Positions 23,039-33,481 of a stretch of DNA of 64,000 nucleotides are shown piece after piece. Made by a program: the position numbers and the translations under genes. The number at the start of each line of letters is the position of its first letter. Position 1 is the first letter of the stretch. The notes under the pieces were generated by a model, which had not been told where the DNA came from, searched no databases, and saw only the letters and a list, made by a program, of their open reading frames with translations. The stretch lies in contig CM082584.2 in assembly GCA_040954595.2 (NCBI GenBank), positions 868,001 through 932,000 of the forward strand, written 5' to 3'. The stretch comes from Balanoglossus misakiensis (Eukaryota > Hemichordata).

Positions 23039-23300
23039 TTGAAGTATATTTTTGGGGTGATTTTGGTCAAATACTCAAAAACCTCTACTCACAGTTCTTT
23101 GAAATTTGGTTTGCAGGTTCCTAGGTGTGTTATCACGACATTTTAACAAATCCTATGATGGAAGTGTCAATATAGTTTTTGTGGACAATTTTTGCCATTT
23201 TTGTTTGATTGCTTTGCAATTTTTTGTTTTGCAGTTTCCAGGGGATTTTTTACTGTGATATATCATAAATGTTCTGAAAATGAAAAAATTGTATTTTCGG
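22140..23300. repeat. Degenerate tandem array, units about 150-180 bp
   Basis: Units repeat: a short CCAATTGATTGGAAACTT-like phrase, TGGGTTTCTAGGGGTGAT, GTGAAATTTGCA, a T-rich run with TTTTTGG, then GTCAAAAAATC. Four or five diverged copies are visible. The last part, beyond 23040, is shared with the left arm near 1610-1900. Confidence 0.5.
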
Positions 23301-24164
23301 GGCATAAAAAAAATTCTCAGAAAGTGCATGGTTGATCACTGTAAAAGTTTAGTTGTGAGTTAATGATATGTGCTTCTTTAGAATGATAATTGAATCAAAT
23401 CATAGCTGAATTAGTTTTTTTGTTTATTTTGTTTGATATTTTTTCCTTATACCTCAAAAATTGTTATTATAAAAGGGAAATTACCATTACATAGTTGTTT
23501 GCAATTAAGGAGGACCCCCTCCCCCACTGAAAATCGTATACACCTTGATCTCTCTATGTCTGTATTCATGTCTGTATGTATGTTTTACAAATGTATGCTC
23601 CCAATAAGAGTGAAATGATTTTTTTTATCGTAATACTTCTAAAGTGATTATTTCCTATGAGATATGCAGTCTTATTACCTAATCGTTTCTGAAATTCTAC
23701 CTCATGCTGTGTATGAAAAGTCTAATATATGTCATTGTCAAGATCCCCAAAACAGGCTGATATAGTATCACATAACATTTGATAAAAGTATCCCAAACAG
23801 TGTGGCAATTTTGGTATACAGAAAAAAAAACACTGGAATGACAACAGCTACATGTATGTAGGCTAGCAATAGGAACACAGATAACAATTCTCCATATTCA
23901 TTTTTAAATACGATAAGATTCGCTGAAATTGGCACATCTGTGTGCAGGCAAAGTCAGTTCCAACTCGGCTTGCAAATCGGACCAATGTCTCTTGTTCGCT
24001 GAGACTGTATGGTTCTAGTAATAGCTGTAAGAACTTGATCGTTGACCAAACTCTTGGTTCAATTTTGCAACATTTTATGATTTCAAGCTGTACATATTTA
24101 ACTCCGTTTCAACTATAGTTGGAGGGATAATAATGGAGCCATTTCACTGACAAAATAGCGCTTA
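23301..24164. other. Repeat A (interrupted) and AT-rich flank, no gene
   Basis: From about 23870 the sequence is the inverted outer copy of repeat A, matching 541-1310. The rest is AT-rich with short frames only. Confidence 0.5.
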
Positions 24165-24989
24165 GGGACCATTCAGTTTTTACGGTGGGGGGAGGCTGGC
24201 AAAATCCAGGGGGTCACTTAAATTTTGAAATCCAAAAGAGGGAGTCATCTTTTTTTCAAACGTTTAGGGGGGAGGTCATATACATGTACCCACCGATGCT
24301 AACTTTGAGTGTAGTGGTAACAGTAAAATTGGTCCTTTCAAACATTGAGATAATTTGCTTTTGACTTCATTAAAATGCAACTTTGAGCTACATATTTTAC
24401 AAAGTTTTCTTATGTGGAAGGGGGACATCCCCTCCCACACCCATCCCCTTATTTCTTCGCCACATATAGTGTACCAGGGCAGAATACTTGCCATTCCACC
24501 CCCACTGATGTTAACTTTGAGTGGCAAAAGTCAAATTTGTCCTCCCCAACATTAAGTTAATTTGCCTTTGAGTTCATTAAAATGCATTAATTGTATTTTA
24601 CAAAATTGTCCTACGTACACCCACCCCTTCCACTTTTCTTGTTTTACCAATTCTACCAACTATTGTATTGACGTGTCCTTTTAATTTATCCATAGACCTT
24701 CTTTATTGCAACGCTATACTATTATACACTTCAAATTATACATTTCTTTAAGAAATTTAGAATTGAGGTGTGAGGAGACCCTTTACCTTTATTGCATACA
24801 GTCAGTGTACATAAGATACGGATGGCAAATGTTTTCGGGGTGGGAGGAGGGTCATCATATTTTGGTCCTGTCAAAGGGGGGGGGGGGTCATCATTTTTTT
24901 GGTCCTGGTTGAAGGGGGTGTCGGCCTGATTTTGAAAACCAATGACACAAACTTTTGCCCCCCCCCCTCCACCAAAACTGAACAGTCCC
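24165..24989. mobile_element. MITE 1, TTA target duplication (PIF/Harbinger-like)
   Basis: An 825-bp segment starting GGGACCATTCAGTTTT and ending with the inverse (complement GGGACTGTTCAGTTTT), flanked by TTA at 24162-24164 and 24990-24992. Sequence next to each end is rich in G-runs or C-runs. It contains an internal tandem duplication of about 200 bp (near 24300 and 24490, both with AACTTTGAGTG). Repeat A continues across the insertion, so the target is clear. A 3-bp TWA duplication is typical of PIF/Harbinger elements; no transposase is encoded. Confidence 0.8.
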
Positions 24990-25168
24990 TTACTAAAGGA
25001 CATCGATGTCTGTTTACAGTCAAATGCATTGCCATCAGAAAAAAAAATGCAAACAATTTCTTATGTTTGTAGTACGCACTTTTTGTATATCTGTAAACTG
25101 TGTCTCAGTTGTGAAATTCTAAGGAAATTTGTTCCTTGGGTAGAATAAAGGATTCTTAAACAAACTTA

Positions 25169-25969
25169 GGCTGCATTCACAAACACCTCTGGAGGGGGGG
25201 GCGGGAGAATTCAATTTTTTTTACCGCTAATTTTCACATGCCCCCCTTCCGAACTGCCAATATTTTCAAATCCCCCCCTTCCGAACTGCCAAAATTTTGA
25301 AATCCCCCCCCCCCATTTTCTTTCACAGAGCAAAACACATCACCTATCTATCTTGTAAAAAGAAAAACAGCGCTCCCATGAAAAGAATTTGAAACTGATG
25401 TTTCCCCTCATCAGTGGGTATTAAAACTGAACATTGTTTTTATTTTTTAAGTACATATATTTGTATTCTGTGTTGGGAGACATTGTAAACTGAGAATTGA
25501 AGGGGGTGGGTTTGGGAGGGGGTGTCCCCCTCCCACGTAAGAAAATTTTCTAAAATACAGAGCTCAAAGCTGCATTTTAATGAACCCGGCAAAAGCAAAT
25601 TAACTCAACTACCGGTATGTTGGGGAGGACAAATTTAACCGTCGCCGCCCAAAGTTATCATGGGGTGGGGCAAGTCCCCTGACGTGGGACACTAGATAAA
25701 CCAGTCAATGATTGAAATGTGTTGATGAATGGAGGGGGTGGGTGTGGGAGGGGGTGTCCCCCTCCCACATTAGAAAATTTTGTAAAATAAAGGGCGCGAA
25801 ACTGCATTTTTGTGGACTCAAAATAAATATTTAGTCGTTAAAGTTTTCAAGTCCCCCCCTTTCAGTCCCTAAATTATTTCAAATCCCCCCCTTACATACC
25901 CTCAATTTTTTCAAATCCCCCCCTCAATTCTCCTGCCCCCCCCCTCCAGAGGTGTTTGTGAATGCAGCC
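25169..25969. mobile_element. MITE 2, TTA target duplication, related to MITE 1
   Basis: An 801-bp segment with about 45-bp terminal inverted repeats beginning GGCTGCATTCACAAACACCT, flanked by TTA at 25166-25168 and 25970-25972. Its interior shares with MITE 1 the phrases GGGTGTGGGAGGGG and ATTTTGTAAAATA, so the two have a common core with different ends. Removing it restores the repeat A sequence ACAAACTTAGTCACGAA. No coding capacity. Confidence 0.85.
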
Positions 25970-26159
25970 TTAGTCACGAAAGCTAAATGGTTACCTCAGA
26001 GAAACTGTGTTAAATTTGGTCATCATTGTTTTAAATCACACAAGACATTCCCACAGCTAAGTTACTGCAGCAGTCAGTTTCAACTCAGCTTGCAAATTGG
26101 GATCATGTCTTGTGTTCATCGAGACTGTCTGTAGTCGAGTTGACAGTCACTACAACTGT

Positions 26160-26560
26160 ACTGCAAATATGGCAGGGTTGGGCAACTCTTCTAATTTGCA
26201 TTTGAACACCTTTTCTGTTTGCGTCAAAATGATGAATAATGTTTCGTTTTCAAGAATGCCTTAATATGGGCACCCAATACAAGACAACTGCATTGCAAAT
26301 GGCATTTTCATTCAACTCTCCTGGGTACCTAAAACAATTTCAACATGGTTGACATGGCAATATTAGACAACTGTTCTAATTTGCATAATCCAAAATGGCC
26401 GCCAAATTTCTCTAACATGTTAATTTCCCATATTTGTTTTAAATGGTGTGTAATATCGAATTTGCAGGGTTTCCATTAATATGGGTACCTAAAACAATTT
26501 CAACATGGTTGACATGGCAATATTAGACAACTGATCTAATTTGCATAATTCAAACACCTG
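26160..26560. repeat. Tandem repeat, 160-bp unit
   Basis: Two well preserved copies: GGGTACCTAAAACAATTTC begins at about 26323 and again at 26483. Mirror of 1-360. Confidence 0.75.
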
Positions 26561-27779
26561 CTGGATAATTTAACTTTTGCCATTCTTGTCCCATGATTGT
26601 ATGTATTATATCTCATAACAGGCAATTAAGTGTGCTAATTGTCAAGCCAATCTTAATTCTTCATCTGCACCACAAATCAGATGCAAGGTTTAGGACTGGG
26701 AGTGTATGTGGGAGCAGCATATAGGGGCCTACAGGTATCTTTAATGGCAAGTCCTCGGTTAAAGCCAGAAGGTTTTCAGGTTGTAGGCCTCTATTGTATC
26801 TACAACAGTTTCTATCACCTCCATCCCACTGGCCGGCACCCGAGGGGGGGGGGGTACTTGAAATTTTTTCGGATGGTAGTCTGTCGCCCCAGTCGATAAC
26901 ATCAACACGTGTAAATGCCCAAAACCCGACCTATTTGTATTATAAGTCAAATTTTCTGGTCATTTACCCCAAGTTTTTCTTAAAGACTACATACCTATAC
27001 ACCTTTGTATGGGAGAACACATCCCCCACCCCCTGCCAACACTAATTGGACAACTTTATTCTTGTTATACTTCTTTATAAGTCTAAATGTTCAGTAAGAA
27101 AAGGCAACAAGTTATTGAAGCTGCTGACCATGGAAACTATGATGAAGTATATTTTTTTCCTAGCTGTACATGTACAGTATAATTGGCCCAATGTACCAAT
27201 TGGAGATGTGTGCCTTACAAGCAACACAGGTTGTATATCCAAGCCTTGTCTGTTGGCACTATGAAGGGTATTGGAAGAATGTCTCTGCTGGCCACTTTGG
27301 CCAGCCACTTTTGGCCAGCAGACTATCAAAAGGGTCAAGAAAATAGCCCTAAAAGGTATGGCACTGTATGCAAATCTAGTGCAGGAGTGGATTGATACAT
27401 TTCCCATCACTGTACATGCATCATCCTGTATGGATGATATGTACTCTAGCATTATGCACCAGATAAAAATGGTCAAAATTGCAAAAAAAAGGAGATGAAA
27501 CTCCCACTGGCCTTTAACGCAATCCATAGATAAAGAGACAACATGTTCAGGCATTGGCTCTAAACATGGTGGATACTGACGAGGGTGTGGTGAATGATGG
27601 TGAATCCCTGGATGTTTTGAGGTCGGAATTCTGAAAAGGATTCCCATCGTGAGATTGAGGAACAGGATGATGCAGAGGGGCTGGCTCTTTGTGACTCCTA
27701 TCAGTGGGGATAGACATATGTTTGGGATACAGAGGTTGCACTTCCTTGCTTCATGATTAGTACGGTAACACTGCCAAAT
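26561..27779. other. Region between palindromes with one long unexplained open frame
   Basis: A minus-strand frame from ATG at 27812 to 27075 spans 245 codons, longer than expected by chance in this composition. Its translation has no domain I recognise, is irregularly hydrophobic and does not look like a folded protein. Several shorter plus-strand frames overlap it (27183-27395, 27271-27498). I cannot choose a strand. A G-run lies at about 26844. It is flanked by inverted copies of the 160-bp repeat family (26160-26560 and 27780-28200). Confidence 0.3.
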
Positions 27780-28592
27780 TTGCAACACAGTTGTATTGTT
27801 AAAGGTACCCATATGAATGTGCTAATCCTGAAAATACGCGATATTGCGCATCATTTTGGGAAACATGGCAAAATTTCACTTTTAGTGGAGATTGGCGGCC
27901 ATTTTTGATTATGCAAAATAGAAAAGTTGCCAAACACTGCCATATTTGCAATACATAACCAATATGGATGCAAATCCTGAAATTTTAGATATTACACATA
28001 ATTTGAGAAAAAAGGGCCAAGTTTTATTTTAGAGAAGGTATTTGGCGGCCATTTTTGATCATGCATATTAGAAGAATTGTCCAACATTGCCATTTTGGCA
28101 ACTCAGCTGGAATAGGTCTAGGCTCCCATATGAATGCCAATAAGCAAAAAACTTCATAGGAAAGAAAATTTCTAGGTAGGAAAATTTTGACTTCTGGTTC
28201 TAATAATAGGTGTAAGGATGTGATCGTTTGATTTTGCAACATTTTACAATTTCAAGCTGTGTGTATTTAACTCTGGTGCAATTCTGGTTGGAGAGACAAA
28301 TGGCTTAAGCCATTTAATTGAAAATATAGCACTACTTCACCAGGGTTGTGCAGTACCTTTGACAACGCTTTGAACAATGTTGCAAAAAGCTTTGTGTTGA
28401 AGCTTGCTACAAGACTTGGCGTGCTGAAGCCTCTTATACTAGTCTTAGTTGAACCTCAGCTGTAACTACGTTTGTGAAACCTTAACATTCAAATCTTTGG
28501 CCAAAGTTAGTGTTGCAAAGCTTCTTCAAAGTTTTGTGAACCTCAACAATGCTTTTCTATAGAAACCTTTAAACATGCGGGGGGGGGGGGGG
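27780..28592. repeat. 160-bp repeat family, repeat A fragment and G-run
   Basis: 27780-28200 holds units of the GGCGGCCATTTTTGAT family, opposite to 26160-26560. 28195-28340 is a piece of repeat A. A run of 14 G (28579-28592) precedes the LTR element. No gene. Confidence 0.5.
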
Positions 28593-28796
28593 TGTAGTAT
28601 TCTGACAGCTACGATCAATATAGCGCCCTCTAGTGTTGCATTGTTGGTGTTCCACTTGTTTATGAATTGCTGTACGACGTCACTTCCGCCCAGATAAGGC
28701 GAAGCACATTGTTGAGTCTTTTCAGCCGATCAATAAATAGGTTGTTGTTATACCTTATGATCGCATTATTATTCCCATGTTGATGGAAACATAACA
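28593..28796 (+). repeat. 5' LTR
   Basis: 204 bp. Contains AATAAA at 28732-28737 and a CTCF-like core, complement ACACTAGAGGGCGCTATA, at 28619-28636. Identical to the LTR at 63028-63231 in the other arm as far as read. Confidence 0.95.
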
Positions 28797-28814
28797 TGGT
28801 GGCAGCGGTGAACG
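28797..28814 (+). other. Primer-binding site
   Basis: TGGTGGCAGCGGTG follows the LTR directly, in the usual position for tRNA priming. The primer tRNA was not determined. Confidence 0.6.
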
Positions 28815-28906
28815 TGAGTGATCAGATGTAAGCAGACTTTACACACTATCGACTACACAAGACACCAAAACTACAGAAGAAAAGACCATCGAACTGACCT
28901 GACAAG

Positions 28907-31735
28907 ATGGCGGCCGCACTACAAACGCCCTTCACAGCCCCAAAGATGGAATGGGACGCGCCAGATCTAGCAATAGCCTTCAGTCGTTTTCGTCAAAAAT
29001 GTGAGTTAACATTTAAGACAGCACTTAAAGATGCTAACGATGAAGAGAAAGCTAGCTACATACTTCTATGGTCCGGTGAACCAGGTCTTGACAAATACAA
29101 CAGTTGGTCGTTTGAAAATGAAGACCAGCGGAAAGACCCCACAGTACTATTCGACAAATTTTCCGAACACTTAGAGCCGAAGTCGAATCATCGCATACAT
29201 AGATACCAATTCCAAGATATGAGACAAGACCCTGGAGAACCAGTTGATGATTTCTTTTCGAAATTGAAAAATGAAGCCGCCAAATGCAAATTTGGGGATA
29301 CAAAAGAACCGGAAGCAAGACTCGTAGATCAGTTGATATGGGGGATCTGTCACCAAGAAATACAGAAGAAACTTATTGGGCGTGATGAGAAACTGACCTT
29401 GAAGGAGGCGCTCGATATAGCTAGAGGTCACGAAGCCACAACAAAACACATGAAAACGCTCACAAATTGCCATATTGCTAATCCTGTGGATAGCAAAGCT
29501 GTCAACGCAGTAAAAAGGCAGCCCAACAAGACACACCCCAAACAATGTAAGCATTGCGGAAAAAAGCATGACACCTCAGTGAAAAGTAACTGCCCAGCAT
29601 ATGGCTCGAAATGCCGAAATTGTGGGAAACCTAATCACTGGCAGGCGGTATGCCGTTCCAAAACCAGCTCAAGCGAACCGAAGTCACAGCAGAGACGAGG
29701 TGGAAAACCAATCCATAATGTGACACGCTCGAGCAGCAACATGCATCAAATAGATGATGAAGTCCTAGATGTTGGAACTATCGAAATAAATGCATTGGAC
29801 AACATCAACAGACAAGAAGAAATATACACGAAACTGACAATCACACAGAGCGAAAAGAAAAGGAAAGTAGCACTGAGATGCAAGTTTGATACCGGTGCAC
29901 AGAGCAATATACTGCCCCTCTGCCTTTTCAAGATCATATTTCCAGAGAAACTGGATAAACACGGAAATCCAAAACGCGGGCACTTGAAGGAAAATAAAAC
30001 AATCCTTACCGCATATGGAGGTTCCAAAATCAAACAGCTTGGCACCATCGTCATTCCATGTGAACATAGAGAGAGGAAAATCAGATGCCTCTTCTATGTA
30101 ACTGACGCCGCAGGCCCAGCCATTTTAGGGTTAAAGGCAAGCAGAGCCTTAAACCTGATACAAATAAACTGTTCAGTAGAAGCCATACAAGTGCAGGCGA
30201 GCCCAGAGTGCAAGACAGCACAGCCTGGAAGAAATGTGGAAGTGGAAAAGAGAAAGATGAACGAACAGAAGCCAGCAGGAAGAAACAGAAACCCTGCAGA
30301 TGACTACATAGACAGTAATACACCCATCAGGGACCGCCCTCCCATAAAGAACAAAGAACAGTTGCTGAGGATGTACCCTGATTGCTTTGACGACGTGGTC
30401 GGATGTTTTGAAAACTACACATACCACATCACTCTTGATCCAGAAGTACAACCAGTAGTACACCCTGCCCGCAGAGTTCCATTAGAACTAATGGATAGAC
30501 TCAAAACCGAGCTGCAGGAGATGGAAGATAAGCAAATCATCGCCAAAGTGAACCAGCCTACGAACTGGGTCAATTCTCTTGTTGTCCGGGAGAAAGACAA
30601 TGGAAGACTTCGCATTTGTCTGGACCCGAAGGACTTGAACAAAGCCATTAAAAGGGATCATTACCCTACACCCACATTGGAGGAGATTACCCCAAAGTTG
30701 GCAGGCGCAACACTTTTCAGCAAGCTAGACGCGCGGAACGGATACTGGAATGTAAAGATCGATGAAGAATCATCCTTCCTGACGACCTTTAACACACCAT
30801 ATGGCCGTTACAGATTCCTACGAATGCCATTTGGGCTAAGGATGAGCCAAGATGTGTTTCAATTCAAAATTGATGAAACATACAGAGAGTGTGAAGGTGC
30901 AGTCGGCATTGCAGACGATATACAAGTCTTCGGATCAGGAGAGCGACACCATGACCTGCATCTACACGAAGCCATGGAACGAACCAGGAAAGCAGGCATT
31001 AAACTGAACAAAGAGAAATGCTACATCAAGACAAAAGAATGTAGTTTCTTTGGCATGTTATACACAGAAGACGGAGTTAAACCCAACCCAGAAAAGGTCA
31101 AGGCGATAGAGATGATGCATCCGCCTAGAGACAAGAACGAACTGCGCACATTCCTCGGAATGGTGAACTACATGGGTTCATTCATACCCAGATTAGCTGA
31201 ACACACAGCACCACTGAGAGAGCTCATCAGAGACGACACTGAGTTTGAGTGGTCTCCGACACAAACAAAGTCTTTCAATATGATCAAGGACCTGATCAGC
31301 ACAAAGACTACACTTGCTTACTACGACCGTAAGAAGCCTGTCACTCTACAAGTCGACGCATCGGGAAAGGGAATCGGAGCGGTGCTCATACAGGAACAGA
31401 GACCTATAGCATTTGCGTCCAAGGCCCTGACACCAGCGGAAACCCGATACGCCAATATAGAAAGAGAACTACTCGCGGTAGTCTACGGATGTGAGAAGTT
31501 TCGCACATATCTCTACGGCAGAAGTTTCATAGTAGAGAGTGATCATCGACCGTTGGAACAAATTCAGAGGAAGAATTTGACCAAGGCACCACCCCGATTA
31601 CAGAGAATGCTGTTGCGCATACAGCCGTATGATTTCACCATACACTACAAGCCAGGCAAACAGATGATACTTGCCGACGCACTATGTAGACTGTCACCAC
31701 AAGATCAGAACGAAATCAGTGACATGAAAGTCTAG
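28907..31735 (+). CDS. Gag-Pol, first part: gag, protease, RT, RNase H
   Basis: 942 codons from an ATG in AAGATGG context to a TAG. Gag and pol are in one frame, as in Mag-clade elements. Two zinc knuckles lie near residues 212-250, the second of CCHC form (CRNCGKPNHWQAVC). The retropepsin motif is DTGA near residue 327. The RT has LDARNGYW near residue 607 and an IADD active-site box near residue 667 in place of the commoner YxDD. RNase H starts with VDASG near residue 817 and ends near a degenerate ADALCRL. The protein would replicate the element by reverse transcription in cytoplasmic particles. The TAG at 31733-31735 and a TGA at 31766-31768 separate it from integrase in the same frame, so this is a defective copy. 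Confidence 0.95.
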   Translation: MAAALQTPFTAPKMEWDAPDLAIAFSRFRQKCELTFKTALKDANDEEKASYILLWSGEPGLDKYNSWSFENEDQRKDPTVLFDKFSEHLEPKSNHRIHRYQFQDMRQDPGEPVDDFFSKLKNEAAKCKFGDTKEPEARLVDQLIWGICHQEIQKKLIGRDEKLTLKEALDIARGHEATTKHMKTLTNCHIANPVDSKAVNAVKRQPNKTHPKQCKHCGKKHDTSVKSNCPAYGSKCRNCGKPNHWQAVCRSKTSSSEPKSQQRRGGKPIHNVTRSSSNMHQIDDEVLDVGTIEINALDNINRQEEIYTKLTITQSEKKRKVALRCKFDTGAQSNILPLCLFKIIFPEKLDKHGNPKRGHLKENKTILTAYGGSKIKQLGTIVIPCEHRERKIRCLFYVTDAAGPAILGLKASRALNLIQINCSVEAIQVQASPECKTAQPGRNVEVEKRKMNEQKPAGRNRNPADDYIDSNTPIRDRPPIKNKEQLLRMYPDCFDDVVGCFENYTYHITLDPEVQPVVHPARRVPLELMDRLKTELQEMEDKQIIAKVNQPTNWVNSLVVREKDNGRLRICLDPKDLNKAIKRDHYPTPTLEEITPKLAGATLFSKLDARNGYWNVKIDEESSFLTTFNTPYGRYRFLRMPFGLRMSQDVFQFKIDETYRECEGAVGIADDIQVFGSGERHHDLHLHEAMERTRKAGIKLNKEKCYIKTKECSFFGMLYTEDGVKPNPEKVKAIEMMHPPRDKNELRTFLGMVNYMGSFIPRLAEHTAPLRELIRDDTEFEWSPTQTKSFNMIKDLISTKTTLAYYDRKKPVTLQVDASGKGIGAVLIQEQRPIAFASKALTPAETRYANIERELLAVVYGCEKFRTYLYGRSFIVESDHRPLEQIQRKNLTKAPPRLQRMLLRIQPYDFTIHYKPGKQMILADALCRLSPQDQNEISDMKV

Positions 31736-31771
31736 ATACACCACCTGGTGAAGATCACACCAATGTGACAG

Positions 31772-33058
31772 ATGGAGATCAAAGAAGGAACTACCAAAGA
31801 TGAAATTCTTCAATTATTGATCGAGCAAGTCCTGAAAGGATGGCCAGATAGCATCAAGGACATTCACGCTGATATTCGACCCTACTGGTCTATTCGAGAC
31901 GATATCGCTATCGAAGATGGTATTATCCTGATAGGCAGCCGACTCCTCATACCAGCAGTAATGAGAGATGAAATGCTACAACGCATTCATAGCAGTCACC
32001 TGGGGATTGAGAAATGCAAGCTGAGAGCCAGATCCAGCGTGTACTGGCCTGGAATTTGTAAAGATATAGAGAGACTAGTAACAGGATGCAACGCGTGCCA
32101 GAAATTCCAGAATTCCCAGCAGAAGGAACCGATGATTCCAATGGAAATTCCACCACGACCGTGGCACACAATTGGAGCAGACCTATTCTACGTGAACCAA
32201 ACATGGTACATGATAGTTGCTGACTACTACTCCAAGTTCCCCTTCATTAGGAAACTTGAAGACCTCAGAGCCAGTACCATTATGAGAGCCCTCCGAATTC
32301 TATTTGCAGAGCAAGGAATACCCGAGAAACTAGTTTGTGACAACGGATCTCAGTTTACAGCTAGAGACTTCCACAGCCTAACTGAGAAGTATGGTTTTGC
32401 GATAGTCACATCATCACCATACTATCCCAAAGGGCACGGTTTTATCGAGCGACATGTACAGACCGTGAAGAACATCCTGATGAAGTGCAAAGAGTCCGGA
32501 GATGATCCGAATCTAGCATTGTTGGCACTTCGCGCGACTCCATTGAAGTCCAACATACCATCACCAGCTGAGTTGCTGAACAGCAGAGCATACAAGACAA
32601 CTCTCCCAGCCAAAATTCACCCAGCAAGAAACGGGGAGGAAGTTCGTCAATACCTGACATCTCAACAGCAGGCCCAGACTTCCAGCCACGACCAGCACTC
32701 CAGACAACTACCAGAATTGCTGACAGGTCAACAAGTCCATGTACAAAGCCCAATCAGCAAAACATGGAGTCCAGCGAGAGTTGTAGCCCCAGCAAACACA
32801 CCTAGGTCCTACACCGTGAAGTTAGACAACGGGAAACAAATGCGACGCAACAGGATCCACATGAAACCAGTCAGCGCAGAACTGAAACCAGCACAGACAG
32901 GGATGGATCAACACAATATTGCACCAGCAGTCACAGACGGAACACCGCCTCAACAACCCGCAATGCCAGCGTCACCAGCCCAAGAATCGTTGAGATCAAC
33001 ACGAACCAGAACAAATATACAAAAGCCGTCTCGATACAAAGATTATGTGACTGATTGA
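31772..33058 (+). CDS. Gag-Pol, second part: integrase (separated by two stops)
   Basis: 428 codons in the same frame as the upstream gag-pol, cut off by TAG and TGA. A zinc-binding HHCC module lies near residues 72-110 (HSSHLGIEKC to CNACQKF). The DDE core can be read: Asp in GADLFY near 136, Asp in CDNGSQF near 189, Glu in GFIERH near 224. The C-terminal part after about residue 330 is basic and Pro/Gln-rich. The ATG used here is only the first methionine after the stops; the natural product would be part of the polyprotein. The partial copy at 63451-64000 has an extra stop of its own. Confidence 0.9.
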   Translation: MEIKEGTTKDEILQLLIEQVLKGWPDSIKDIHADIRPYWSIRDDIAIEDGIILIGSRLLIPAVMRDEMLQRIHSSHLGIEKCKLRARSSVYWPGICKDIERLVTGCNACQKFQNSQQKEPMIPMEIPPRPWHTIGADLFYVNQTWYMIVADYYSKFPFIRKLEDLRASTIMRALRILFAEQGIPEKLVCDNGSQFTARDFHSLTEKYGFAIVTSSPYYPKGHGFIERHVQTVKNILMKCKESGDDPNLALLALRATPLKSNIPSPAELLNSRAYKTTLPAKIHPARNGEEVRQYLTSQQQAQTSSHDQHSRQLPELLTGQQVHVQSPISKTWSPARVVAPANTPRSYTVKLDNGKQMRRNRIHMKPVSAELKPAQTGMDQHNIAPAVTDGTPPQQPAMPASPAQESLRSTRTRTNIQKPSRYKDYVTD

Positions 33059-33265
33059 TAGCTTTTTCTGATATTGAGATACGCCATTTGTTCCACAGAA
33101 AGTTGAGTTATACAGAGGAAAATTTATCACATTTTTCCCAGAGTATTTTTCATGTTCGTTGCGTTTGATTTTGACAAAGACTGATTCAAGATGAATGCAG
33201 AGTTTGCACAGGACAATTCACAGTGACATTCGTATTCAAAAAGAGTTTTGAAACAATTTATCTTA

Positions 33266-33277
33266 AAGAAGAGGGGA
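33266..33277 (+). other. Polypurine tract
   Basis: AAGAAGAGGGGA directly before the 3' LTR, the expected plus-strand primer. Confidence 0.85.
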
Positions 33278-33481
33278 TGTAGTATTCTGACAGCTACGAT
33301 CAATATAGCGCCCTCTAGTGTTGCATTGTTGGTGTTCCACTTGTTTATGAATTGCTGTACGATGTCACTTCCGCCCAGATAAGGCGAAGCACATTGTTGA
33401 GTCTTTTCAGCCGATCAATAAATAGGTTGTTGTTATACCTTATGATCGCATTATTATTCCCATGTTGATGGAAACATAACA
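33278..33481 (+). repeat. 3' LTR
   Basis: 204 bp, one difference from the 5' LTR: T at 33363 where the 5' LTR and the other arm have C (a CpG to TpG change). CTCF-like core at 33304-33321. Confidence 0.95.

Larger units (their letters stand above)
15258..26534. repeat. Palindrome 1, right arm
   Basis: Inverted counterpart of 1-8963, longer because of insertions: about 200 bp near 15590-15790, a 2.35-kb segment at 20691-23038, and two MITEs at 24165-24989 and 25169-25969. It lacks the left-arm piggyBac-type MITE and element C. The outer end is at least 26534, where the match to position 1 is reached. No intact gene is seen inside. Confidence 0.9.
28593..33481 (+). mobile_element. Ty3/gypsy LTR retrotransposon (Mag-like), full length but inactivated
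   Basis: A 4889-bp element with two 204-bp LTRs that differ at one base (C in the 5' LTR, T at 33363 in the 3' LTR). Both LTRs start TGTAGTATT and end AACATAACA, giving TG...CA borders. It is flanked by G-runs on both sides (28579-28592 and 33482-33487), so a 4-6-bp target duplication of G is likely but not provable. Domain order gag, protease, RT, RNase H, integrase is that of Metaviridae. It landed in the 3' part of the OB-A gene. Two in-frame stops between RNase H and integrase disable it. A second copy in the other palindrome arm runs off the window end. Confidence 0.95.

Noticed and set aside
1-26534. Palindrome 1 as a haplotype misjoin
   Set aside because: The arms are too diverged and carry different transposon insertions with precise target duplications, more than expected between two alleles; an old duplication fits better.
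28579-28592. G-run as a telomere-like or G-quadruplex control element
   Set aside because: Plain homopolymer; similar runs occur at 24882, 26844, 36496 and 43331, so no special role can be argued from sequence.
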